The translations under genes were made by a program, and so were the position numbers. From Caldanaerobius fijiensis DSM 17918 (lineage in GTDB: Bacteria; Bacillota; Thermoanaerobacteria; Thermoanaerobacterales; Caldanaerobiaceae), in NCBI RefSeq assembly GCF_900129075.1, contig NZ_FQVH01000004.1, positions 1 through 64,000 on the forward strand: a DNA stretch of 64,000 bases, written 5' to 3'. The notes under the pieces are model-generated. The model saw only the letters and a program-made list of their open reading frames with translations, had not been told where the DNA came from and did no database searches. The stretch's first letter is position 1; each line of letters starts with the position of its first letter. Below are positions 8,474 to 18,800 of this stretch, one piece after another.

Positions 8474-9394
8474 ATGCTGCTAAGACATTTTATAAAAGAA
8501 GAAGACGCTGAAAATGTATATAAACTATGGTACAAAACATTTAATAATACGTGGCCATTATCATATGATAAATTTATAGAATTTATAGATGGATATATTT
8601 TCAAGGAATGATATAACAATTATGTAATTATAGAAAATAATAAGGTCGTTGGGTTTATTGCTACATTATTAAATATAGAGCTATCCAAAGGACAAATAAT
8701 GGTTTTAATGGTTGATGAAAAATACAGAAATAAGGGTATCGGTCATCAATTGCTAGACGCTGTTATGAAAGATTTTGGAGATTTAAAAATAAAAAACATT
8801 CAATTAGGTGCTGGAGTTGGATCATATATATGGCCTGGTGTGCCTACAGATTTACCAGGCGCTGTACAATTTTTTAAAAAATATGGGTTTGATTTTAAAG
8901 AAGAAATTATTGATATGGTTATGGAATTAAATAATTATTCAACACCTCAATATGTGTATGATCGTATTAAAAATTTAGGAATACAGATAAGAGAAGCAGA
9001 TATAAGCGATGTTTCAGGCATCCTTGATTTTGAACGGACTAATTTTCCGAATTGGTATATATATTATAAGGATTTGTGTGATAATGGCGATGTAGAAAAA
9101 ATACACATTGCTATCTATGACCAAGAGATAGTAGGGGCTGTTATATTAATTGACAAAGGAATAACTTGGGAAGACTACTTTGGTAAAAAGACGGGTGGTA
9201 TTGGTTGTATTGGAGTTGCAGAAAATTATAGAAATAAAGGTATAGGATTGGCTTTAGCAGCCAGAATAACAGAGTCACTTAAAATAAAAGGGTTTGATAT
9301 ATCATATGTAGGATATACCTGGCTTGATGAATGGTATGGAAAGCTGGGATACAAAATATGGAGAAAGTATAAGATGGGATATATGGAATTATAA
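8474..9394 (+). pseudogene. Tandem GNAT acetyltransferase split by an in-frame TGA
   Basis: One reading frame runs from ATG at 8474 (behind GAGAGGAG) to TAA at 9392-9394, interrupted only by TGA at 8609-8611. Sequence after the stop (YNNYVIIENNKVVGFIATLL) joins smoothly to both sides. The full product would be about 306 residues with two GNAT folds. Each carries an acetyl-CoA loop: KYRNKGIGHQLL in the first half and NYRNKGIGLALA in the second. The substrate is unknown. A nonsense mutation is the simplest reading. A start at 8699 could still yield the second domain alone. Confidence 0.75.
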
Positions 9395-9395
9395 C

Positions 9396-9610
9396 ACTGC
9401 CTTTATCAACTGAAGTGATTACCATAGTGCGCCATACCAATGTGTTTTCCCCTACTTTATAAAATAGATATAACTTACCATTATTATCTTTAAATAGCAC
9501 GGGATTACAGCAAGGAACGTTTTCTTCATCAGCCACTTTTATGGGATCAGTCCTTGTCCATCTTTTCTCCGCGAAAGCCATATGGCTACTATGTCAGGAT
9601 GTCTTTATAT
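9396..9610 (-). pseudogene. Scrap of a sialidase-like (BNR repeat) glycosidase
   Basis: On the minus strand one frame reads DIVAIWLSRRKDG near 9605-9567. After a frameshift another reads DPIKVADEENVPCCNPVLF and DNNGKLYLFYKVG down to about 9400. These match the WNPVLF / GKLYLFYKVG pattern of BNR-repeat exo-sialidase-like proteins. Only about 70 residues remain, without a start, so this is a relic. It is convergent to the acetyltransferase and touches its stop codon. Confidence 0.5.
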
Positions 9611-9695
9611 TGATAAAAGTGTAAAGCAGGAATTGGGTGATTTATGTAGAAGTAGTATAAAAAAGAAACGCACTAATTGCGTAGGAGAGGATATT

Positions 9696-10293
9696 ATGAG
9701 CATAATTGAAGTGAAGAATTTAACTATGAAATACCGGCGATATAAGAGAGGATCTGGTCTGTTAAACTTGTTCAGAGGCGAGAATATGAGACAAATACGG
9801 CACTGGATGGAATATCCTTTAAAGTACAGGAAGGAGAATTTTTAGGGCTTGTTGGTCCCAACGGTGCAGGCAAATCCACCACGCTTAAAATACTGTCGGG
9901 CATACTAAAGCCTACATCAGGAGAAGTAAACGTCATGGGATTTATGCCATTGAGAATCTGTGCTCACGGGTTCTGTTGTTAAATAAAGGCAAGATTATAT
10001 ACGATGGTTCTAAGGAAGGACTTACTGTACAATCGAATATGCGCTTTGTCAGGGTAACATCATTAAATTTTGCTTCATTAAAGAAACTTCGCTCTAAAAT
10101 AGAAGGATTGGCTGTAAATATAGAAGAATCTGAAGGATCTTTGGATATAACAGTGTTAAAGGATAATCTGGGTATTTTGTTGAACGATATAAGCTCTGTT
10201 GTGGATATATACGACCTGACTGTACAAAAGCCCGATCTTGAGAATGTACTGCTGGATATTTTTGACCAGACTGCAGGGGGGATCGGCTCATGA
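9696..10293 (+). pseudogene. ABC-2 type transporter ATPase with frameshift and large internal deletion
   Basis: ATG at 9696 behind AGGAGAGG starts [19 protein letters not shown], typical of ATPases paired with COG4587/COG3694 permeases. A frameshift near 9780 is needed to read [18 protein letters not shown] and Walker [13 protein letters not shown]. Near 9950 the sequence jumps directly from [10 protein letters not shown] to [19 protein letters not shown]. Roughly 130 residues holding the Q-loop, signature, Walker B and H-loop are lost. The C-terminal domain is intact and its stop overlaps the next start (ATGA). The protein cannot hydrolyse ATP. Confidence 0.8.
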
Positions 10294-10878
10294 AAAAGTA
10301 TATTGAACTCATGAAACTACAGATGAAAGAGGTTGAGGACAGGTGGCCTGGACACCTTTTTATTAAAGCCTGTAAGCTATTTGGGGTACTGGTCATGTCG
10401 GCAATTTACCACCAACGTTTTTTACTCTGTAGAAAATGCCATCATTGCAGTGGTTTTATCGATATTCTTCAGCAAGTACTTTTACCTCCAGACGGATGGA
10501 TATTATTTGATTTTGATGTTGATTTCATTGATTTTAAGCTTTATACTGGCCTACTTAATCGATTTTGTGTTGAGCATGACAGCATTCTGGTTAGAAAACT
10601 CCAGTGGAATAAAAAGCATTTATTTTTTGATCATGACTTTTTTGTCAGGTCAGATTGTGCCATTAAATGTTTTGCCTGATTTCATACAGCGGATAACCAG
10701 CAAACTTCCTTTTTATTATATAAATTTTTTTCCCGTACAGATATACCTGGGTAAAGTCACTTATCACGATGCCTTGTTGGGTATATTGACAGAGGCTTTA
10801 TGGATAGTTTCATTTTATTTAATCTATAAAGTTGAATGGAAATTGGGATTGAAAACCTATAAATCTATGGGAGGTTAA
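10290..10878 (+). pseudogene. ABC-2 permease (COG4587/COG3694 type), first copy, internal deletion
   Basis: The gene starts MKKYIELMKLQMKE at 10290 and then jumps, with a frame change near 10333, to RTGGLDTFLLKPVSYLGYW and on to a normal C terminus ending GLKTYKSMGG. About 65-70 residues, including the first membrane helices, are missing compared with the usual length of about 260. Several hydrophobic helices remain, for example around IAVVLSIFFSKYF and LILMLISLILSFILAYLI. It overlaps the upstream gene by four bases, as in an operon. Confidence 0.7.
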
Positions 10879-11587
10879 TGGCTGTGGATATGGCAAGGTA
10901 TTTTAAGGTAATAAAGCGTATTTTCATTAACACTATAAAAGCAGATACCAGCTTCAGGGCGAACTTTTTCTTAAATGTGCTGCAAGGGGTTATTCAGCTT
11001 GTTGTGCTCATTGTGTTTTTTGATGCAATATATGGTAACAGACAAATTGGAAGTTGGTCCTTTAATGATTCTTTATTGCTCATTGCCACCAACCAATTTA
11101 TAAATGCTGTGTATTACTTTTTTTGATATCCATTGCTAATTTAAACATTGATGCAGTGTTAACGGCAATGTTAGCTCTGCCGGTATTTGTGTATGTACTA
11201 TCTACGGGTACTATAAAGGTTACATTGATTAATGCTTTGCTTTATATTTTGTTTATATTTATAGGTGTAGCAATAAAGTACTTTTTTGCCTTTTTGCTGA
11301 TGAGCCTATCTTTATGGCTGGTAAAGGCGTATGCACTGTATTCTATTTTTGAAGAATTTTTTAACCTTACTGTATACCCTGAATCTATTTATAAAGGTAT
11401 AGTAAGGATATTATTTTCACTTATAGTTCCGATTATGATTATTGCTAATTTGCCTGCTATGGTATTTATGGGTAATTTTAATTCTGCCTATATAGCTTAT
11501 TCATTGATTGCTGCCGGGTTTTTTTGGTTATTAAGCGATATTGTTTGGAAACAGGGTTTAAAACATTACACCAGTGCCAGTTCATAA
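10878..11587 (+). pseudogene. ABC-2 permease, second copy, internal deletion
   Basis: From ATG at 10878 the protein reads MARYFKVIKRIFINTIKADT with a membrane helix and DSLLLIATNQFINAVYYFF, then hits a stop at 11124-11126. Another frame picks up at SIANLNIDAVLTAMLALPV and continues to the C terminus. About 40 residues, including the region that usually contains the LD..L.KP motif, are missing at the join. This is the third gene in the operon and the third with an internal deletion. Together the trio would have formed one ABC-2 exporter of unknown substrate. Confidence 0.7.
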
Positions 11588-11635
11588 CATATGCTACAAC
11601 AGACGTTAAGATTGCTCATATAAAGGTGATAGTTT

Positions 11636-12784
11636 ATGAAAAAGAAAAGTTTGCTTGAGGTTTTATATGTAATTCCTGAAATTATAATTGCATACCTTGT
11701 GCTATCAAAGTTTTATAATACCTTAAATGTAGCAATATATATCATGGTTATCATTTATACATTCGTTATCATGCAGATCCTCTACCGTAAGATGACCTCA
11801 CCATATTTTATAATTTTTTTGTTACTCCCAGCAGTCGTTATAATGATGACGCCTTTAGCTTCTTTTATGGAGCTTCAGACCATTGCCGTTATAGAGACCA
11901 TAGCAATTCTGCGTTTTTATTTATTGTTTAAAAATACAATGTATTTAAGATATCGCAATACCTCTTTTATAAGTGAAGCCATAGTCATAATAGGAGTTTC
12001 TCTTATATTTGCTCGAGGGAGTTTGATGGTGTATTACGCTATTTTGCTAAAGCTTATTCTTTTGATCCAGTCCAATGTAGCACATGATGTTGAAACCAAG
12101 TTAGGCCCAAGAGATGTGTTGTTTATAATCTTCAATTTTATTTTACTGATCATTGTTCCTATATATAGCGCTTTAAGCAGGGGTATTTATACTATCTGGA
12201 ATTTTATAGAGGCAATAATTCTTTATCCGGCATACTTGATTGGGCTGCTTTTGGGGAAAATTCCCAATTTGACTCCACAACAGGCGGAAAAAATGGAACA
12301 AGCCATGAGTAACGTTGATCGCATGGGTAAATTATTGTACCGTGATGGAGTAAAAGAAACCGCTAATGGCAACCCCATAGCAAGGATTGTAGTATATATA
12401 TTGTGGAGTGCCGTTATAGGCATCATAGTGTATTCTGTTATTAGAAAGTTTTTACATTTAGAAGCAGATAAAGGCGAAGAACAGGAGTATAAGCAGGAGG
12501 TAGTGTCTCTAAAACCCGAATTTGGTGTAAGGGCGGCAAAGCTTTCTCCTATCAGGCAGATGTACAGGCGGATATTGAAGATGGCTATAAAAGACGGATA
12601 TGAACTGAAAAATAGCAGCACTGCAAGGGACTTGAATTTCTTTTTATATAATTTTGTATCAGATAAACATATTTTAAGCAAAATAAGCGATATATATGAG
12701 AAGGAAAGATACAGTATGCATAAAGAAGGGGACTACAACGAATTTTTAGAATTGTTTAAAGATGTTATGAAGCAACTTAATTAG
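11636..12784 (+). CDS. Multi-pass membrane protein with C-terminal DUF4129-like domain
   Basis: A 382-residue protein with about eight hydrophobic segments over residues 1-215 and one more near 250-270 (VVYILWSAVIGIIVYSVI), then a cytoplasmic tail. The tail from about residue 305 (SPIRQMYRRILKMAIKDGYEL ... SKISDIYEKERYS) has the YRR...LY...RY pattern of DUF4129, a domain found at the ends of transglutaminase-like and membrane proteins of unknown role. It precedes the glucan synthase by 98 bases on the same strand, so a link to glucan assembly or envelope function is possible but not shown. Start ATG at 11636 follows a weak AAAGGTGAT site. Confidence 0.6.
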   Translation: MKKKSLLEVLYVIPEIIIAYLVLSKFYNTLNVAIYIMVIIYTFVIMQILYRKMTSPYFIIFLLLPAVVIMMTPLASFMELQTIAVIETIAILRFYLLFKNTMYLRYRNTSFISEAIVIIGVSLIFARGSLMVYYAILLKLILLIQSNVAHDVETKLGPRDVLFIIFNFILLIIVPIYSALSRGIYTIWNFIEAIILYPAYLIGLLLGKIPNLTPQQAEKMEQAMSNVDRMGKLLYRDGVKETANGNPIARIVVYILWSAVIGIIVYSVIRKFLHLEADKGEEQEYKQEVVSLKPEFGVRAAKLSPIRQMYRRILKMAIKDGYELKNSSTARDLNFFLYNFVSDKHILSKISDIYEKERYSMHKEGDYNEFLELFKDVMKQLN

Positions 12785-12882
12785 CATAAAGATTCTTTTA
12801 CCATGCCCTTGTTTATTTACAATTCAATCCGGGAATAATATTTTTGCATATCAACATAATAGGTATAAGGAGTTGATAGGGC

Positions 12883-15800
12883 ATGGTTTACATTATGTGG
12901 ATATCAGTAATTGCTGTAATGGCTATAGTCTATTATTTAGCTTATACGGTGGTACACAGGAAGAGGTTTCACAGCATTAGCTTTGTCAATGTGCAGGATG
13001 TATTTCTGGTTCCGGAAGAGCTGCAAAAGCATGCGAGTGAAGTGGCTAAGAGACATATAATCTCTAATAAAAAAAGAAGTCCAAAATTGCTTTTATGGAG
13101 GATAAATGATAATTACAGGTGTATTAGATCCCTTTATAAAAAGCTTAATGAAGAAGTGAGGTTAAAAAAATCCGTAAACCCAGCTTCGGAATGGTTATTG
13201 GATAATTTTTATATAATCGAAGAACAGATTAAAGATGTTAAGAGGATTTTAAAGAGCGGAAATGATCTGCTACCGGTTTTAAAGGAAGGATATTTAAATG
13301 GATATCCCAGAGTTTATGCGCTGGCGCTGGAAATGGTAGCCCATACCGATGGTAAAGTTGACGAGAAGGTCATTTCTGATTTCATTAAAGCATATCAAGG
13401 CAAGTCATTGCTTACAACAAGGGAGATATGGGCGTTAGGTTATATGCTGCGCATTGCGCTGATTGAAAATGTAAGGTTTTTGTGCGGCAGAATAAATGAA
13501 ACCATAAAACAGTGGCGAGAAGCTGAAGGGGTTCTGGATTCTGAGGATATACTTAAAGCAGCAAAGGAACACATTAAGAGTACGGAGATTAATTACTCTT
13601 TTGTGGAACACCTTTTACAAAAGTTGAGAAAGCGCGGCAGGGAAGCAATGCACATTATCAACGATTTGAGAAATCTGCTGGCGGAGTTTGGAGTCACAGA
13701 AGAACAGATTGCTCAAATAGAGCACCAGTATCAGGCTTCGATGGAAGTCACTATTGGTAACTCTATAACGAGTTTAAAATTGCTGTCCAGTATGGACTGG
13801 ACGGACATTTTTGAAGATTTAAGCTCAGTCGAACAGATATTGAGAAAAGATCCCAGTGGTACATATTCCAGAATGGATTTTGCATCGAGAAATTATTATA
13901 GGGAAATTGTAGAGAAAATAGCTTTGAATGCTAAAGTTTCAGAAACGCTTGTCGCTATTAAGGCTGTTGAGTGCGCCTGTGATGTAGAAGACGATGAGAG
14001 AAAAAGGCATGTCGGGTATTATTTGATCGACAAAGGAAAGAATGTTTTAGAAAAGAAGATAGGGTTTGAAGCCAAAGGTATTCACAAGCGTTTAAAAAAG
14101 GCAAAAGAGCATGTGGCATTTATTTATATAGGCTTTATACTTGCCATTACGGTTTTAATAGAGCTGGCATTTTTGAGTTATACCTATAAGCATATAGGTA
14201 AATTCAGTAATTTGACTGCTGCTGTTATTTTGGCATTGGTTTTCATGACGGTATTGATACCAGCCAGTGAAATATCGGTAAGCATAGTAAACTGGTTGGT
14301 AACCCGTATTGTTCGCCCTAACATATTGCCAAAACTTGAGTTGAAGGATGGCGTTCCGGATGAAGCAGCAACGTTTGTGGTTATTCCTGCATTATTGTCG
14401 GACGAAAAGCGGGTCAAAGAGCTGCTGTTCAATTTGGAGAAGTATTATCTGGCTAATAAAGGTGAAAACGTGTACTTTGCGCTATTGGGCGATTTTAAGG
14501 ATGGACCTGATAAGGAAATGCCCGACGATGACGCTATTGTCGATTGTGCTCTGAGCGGAATTAAAGAATTAAACAAGCGTTATACGAAGGATGATAGGGA
14601 GATTTTCTATTACTTTCACAGAGAAAGGCAGTACAACAAAAGCCAGGGTAAATGGATGGGCTGGGAACGCAAGAGGGGAGCGTTGCTGGAGTTTAACGAT
14701 ATGTTGTGCGGCGCAAGAAAGACCAGTTATTGTATCGTAAGCAGTGATATTAAAAAATTGCCTAAGATAAAGTATGTTATCACGCTGGATGCTGATACGC
14801 AATTGCCTATAGACACGGCAAAAGAATTGATCGGGACGATTATGCATCCATTGAATAAGGCTATTATTGATGAAAAAAAAGGCATAGTAACAGACGGATA
14901 TGGGCTTTTACAGCCGCGCATAGGCGTAGATGTAGTAAGTTCTAATCGCACATTATTTGCCAGAATCTTTGCCGGTCAATCGGGTATAGATCCGTATACC
15001 ACAGCAGTGTCTGACGTATACCAGGATTTATTTGGAGAAGGTATATACACAGGTAAAGGTATATATGATGTGGAAGTTTTTCAGCGTATTTTACGCGATG
15101 CCATACCCGATAATTCTATATTAAGCCATGACCTGCTGGAGGGTTCTTATGTCAGGGCGGGTCTTGTCACGGATGTGGAACTGATTGATGGATATCCTGC
15201 CAGGTATAACTCTTATGCCATGCGATTGCACAGATGGGTTAGGGGCGATTGGCAACTGATTCCATGGCTATTTTCAAAAATTAAAAATAGAGAGGGTAAA
15301 GTTGTACGCAATCCATTGTCTGTAGTATCAAAGTGGAAGATATTTGATAACCTGAGGAGAAGCCTGGTAATGCCATCTTTGATGGTTTTGACTGCTATGG
15401 TTTTTAGTGTATTTCCTGGAAATATTTATATATGGTTTGGGTTTATATTGCTCACAGTAGCTTTTCCTGCTGTATTGGAAGCTTTTGATCTGCTACTGTC
15501 GGGGCAGATCTGGATTCCAAAAGGAAAAAGATTTTCGCCGGTGATTACGGGCTTTAAGGCAGCACTGTATAGGGCGTTAGTTTTGTTTATCTTTATGCCG
15601 TATCAGGCTTATTTAATGTCTGATGCCGTAATACGCACGCTGTGGAGGGTGTTTTTTACCAGAAAGAATCTCATGGAATGGGTAACTGCAGCGGACATGG
15701 AGCGAAAACTGAAAAATGATATATCCAGTTCTTTTAGAAGGATGTGGGTGGCTGTACTGGAAGCACTAGCGATATTTGCCCTTGACTATAGTTTTTTTCC

Positions 15801-18800
15801 CTTTACCTGGCAGCTTACATTGCCATTGCTCGCTTTATGGAGTATATCTCCTTATTTAGCGTATTACATCAGTCTGCCGGTAGAGCGAGAAGTAAAACGG
15901 CTGTCTGAAGAAGATATAGGGGAGCTGAGGTTCATTGCCCGTAAAACATGGAGGTATTTTGAAGATTTTGTAGGTCCTGATGACAATTATTTGCCGCCGG
16001 ATAATTATCAGGAGGATCCGCCCAATGGTATTGCCCATAGGACTTCGCCGACAAATATAGGCCTTTTGCTCATATCGACTCTTTCAGCCAGGGACTTGGG
16101 ATATTTGAGCACTTTAAAAATGATAGAAAGACTTGATAGCACGATTTCTACTATAGAAAAAATGGATAAGTGGAATGGGCATTTGTTTAACTGGTACAAT
16201 ACCCGTACGCTGAGACCGCTGAGGCCAAGGTACGTTTCTACGGTAGATAGCGGTAATCTGGTGGCGTATATGATTACATTGAGGCAGGGCCTTCTGGATT
16301 ATATGAAACGTCCTGTTTTTGACAAAACATATATTGAAGGCCTTCAGGATACCATTGAGCTTATAAAATCTGAAAACGGTAATGCAACTTTAGATACAAG
16401 GCCTTTAAAGGACGCGCTTTGCTCCGATATATCTATTGTAAATTTTAGAAAATTGTTAGAGAAGTTGAAAACAGATCTAGAGGAAGTGTCTGTGGGTACA
16501 AATGATCTGGTATGGCATCAAAAGGCAAAGGACATGGTAATAGATTATTTAAAAGAGCAGAGCCAATTGATGCCGTGGCTTGATGGTTACATTAGAATGC
16601 CCCAGTGGGAAGGAATAGGATTTATCGCTTCTATTGTAAGCGAAATTGAAAAAAACACCTCGCTAATTGGGCTCAAAAGCACCTATAGTAAAGCTATAGG
16701 TGATCTGGATAGATACGCAAAAGATATTGAGGACGATAGCATCATTTCGTGGATTCAGGATTTCAAAAACGAGATCATAATCGCTAAAGAAAATGTAGAA
16801 AAGGCGATTGAAGGGGTAAATAACCTGGTGGACAGGTTAAAGAGGTTGATAGATTCTACCCAATTTGAGCCTCTTTATGTACCGGTCAGGCAGCTGTTTT
16901 CTATCGGTTATAATGTAGAGGAAGGACAGCTTTCTAAGTCCTACTATGACCTCCTGGCTTCTGAAGCGAGGCAAACCAGCTATATCGCTATTGCCAGGGG
17001 TGAGATAGATAAAAAGCACTGGTTTCGCCTGGGCCGAGCTCTTACAGTAGTAGAAGGCTACAGAGGGCTGGTATCGTGGACAGGTACAATGTTTGAGTAT
17101 CTCATGCCGGTGCTTACCATGCGCAGTTATGAAAACACCTTATTAGACGAAACATATTATTTTGTTATAAGGGCGCAGAAACTTTATGGGCATCAGCGAA
17201 AAGTGCCATGGGGTACATCTGAATCCGCTTATTATTCTTTCGATATTAATCTGAATTATCAGTATAAAGCCTTTGGTGTGCCTTCCCTCGGGTTAAAAAG
17301 AGGACTTGCCAATGAAGTGGTGGTGGCTCCTTACGCCACTATGTTGGCATTGCCATTAGATCCGGAGGGCGTTATGCAAAATATCCGCATGTTAAAAAAA
17401 CATGGTGTGGATGGCCCCTATGGCTTTTACGAGGCTATAGACTACACCACTGGCAGGCTGGTACAGGGAGAGAAATATAAGGTAGTTAAGAGCTTTATGG
17501 TACATCATCAGGGGATGAGCTTTCTGGCTCTTGATAATTATCTGAACGACAACATTATGCAAAAGCGGTTCCATTCGGATCCTGTGATAAGCTCCGCCGA
17601 GATGTTGCTACAGGAACGATTACCTGATGGAATTACTTTTAAAAATGAAGAGAAAACCCATTACGAGCCAGTAAAGGTAGTAGAACAGGAAGAAGTAGAG
17701 GTTATAAGGATGCCGCGGCTCAATGAAGGCCCTCTTCCCGATGTCCACCTTCTTTCTAATGGAAATTATTCCATAATGGTAACAGATAGAGGTACTGGTT
17801 ATAGCGTGGGAGAAGGGCAATCTATCACGAGGTGGAGAGAGGATCCATTAGGGGATTATGGGATGCTCTTTTATATACAGAATATAAACTCAAATAACGT
17901 ATGGTCTGCTACGTATGCGCCTTATGATGTTATGCCAGATAAATATAAGGTGGTGTTTTCACAGCACAAAATTGAATTTTTCAGAACTGACGGGAACATC
18001 GACACGCACACAGAGATAATAGTTTCACCCAGCGATGTAGCTGAAATAAGGAGGTTAAATATAACCAATCACAGCGAGCATTCGAGGACGATAGAGATAA
18101 CCAGCTATATGGAACTGGTGATGGCTCCGCAGTCTGCCGATGTAGCCCATCCTGCTTTCAGCAATTTGTTTGTAAAGACGGAGTATATAAGCGAATATGA
18201 TAGCTTATTGGCCAATAGGAGGCCAAGGAGCAGCGACCAAAGCTCGTTTTGGGTATTCCATACCGTAACAGTGGACGGGGGTGAACTGGTGGGAGATGTC
18301 CAGTATGAGACGGATCGATCAAAATTTATCGGGCGAGGGCGTTCTCTGAAAGATCCGGTGGCGCTGGATGTGGATCATCCCCTTTCCAATACCACAGGGC
18401 CTGTATTAGATCCTATAATGAGCCTTAGGCGCAGGATAAAGATAATGCCAGGGCAGACCGTCAGGATCGCCTATACAACTGGTATAGCAGAAAGCCGTAG
18501 CGAAGCCTTAAAGCTGGCGGCAAAATACCATGACAGTGGTTCTATTGAGAGGGCTTTTGAACTGGCATTGACAAGAAGCCGAGTCGAATCCAGATATTTA
18601 AACATGAAAGCCAGCGAAATACAGTTATATCAGCAGATAATACCGCAGATACTGTTTATCAGCCCATTGAGGCGAAATAGGCATGATGAAATCCGAAATA
18701 ACCTGAAGGGGCAATCGGCGTTATGGGCACATGGCATATCAGGAGACTTGCCCATTGTCCTCGTAAGCATTGACGACACGGAAGACATTGATGTCGTACA

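Noticed and set aside
8609-8611. TGA as selenocysteine or recoded codon in the GNAT gene
   Set aside because: No SECIS-like hairpin was noted right after it, GNAT enzymes do not use selenocysteine, and TGA serves as a normal stop in many genes here.
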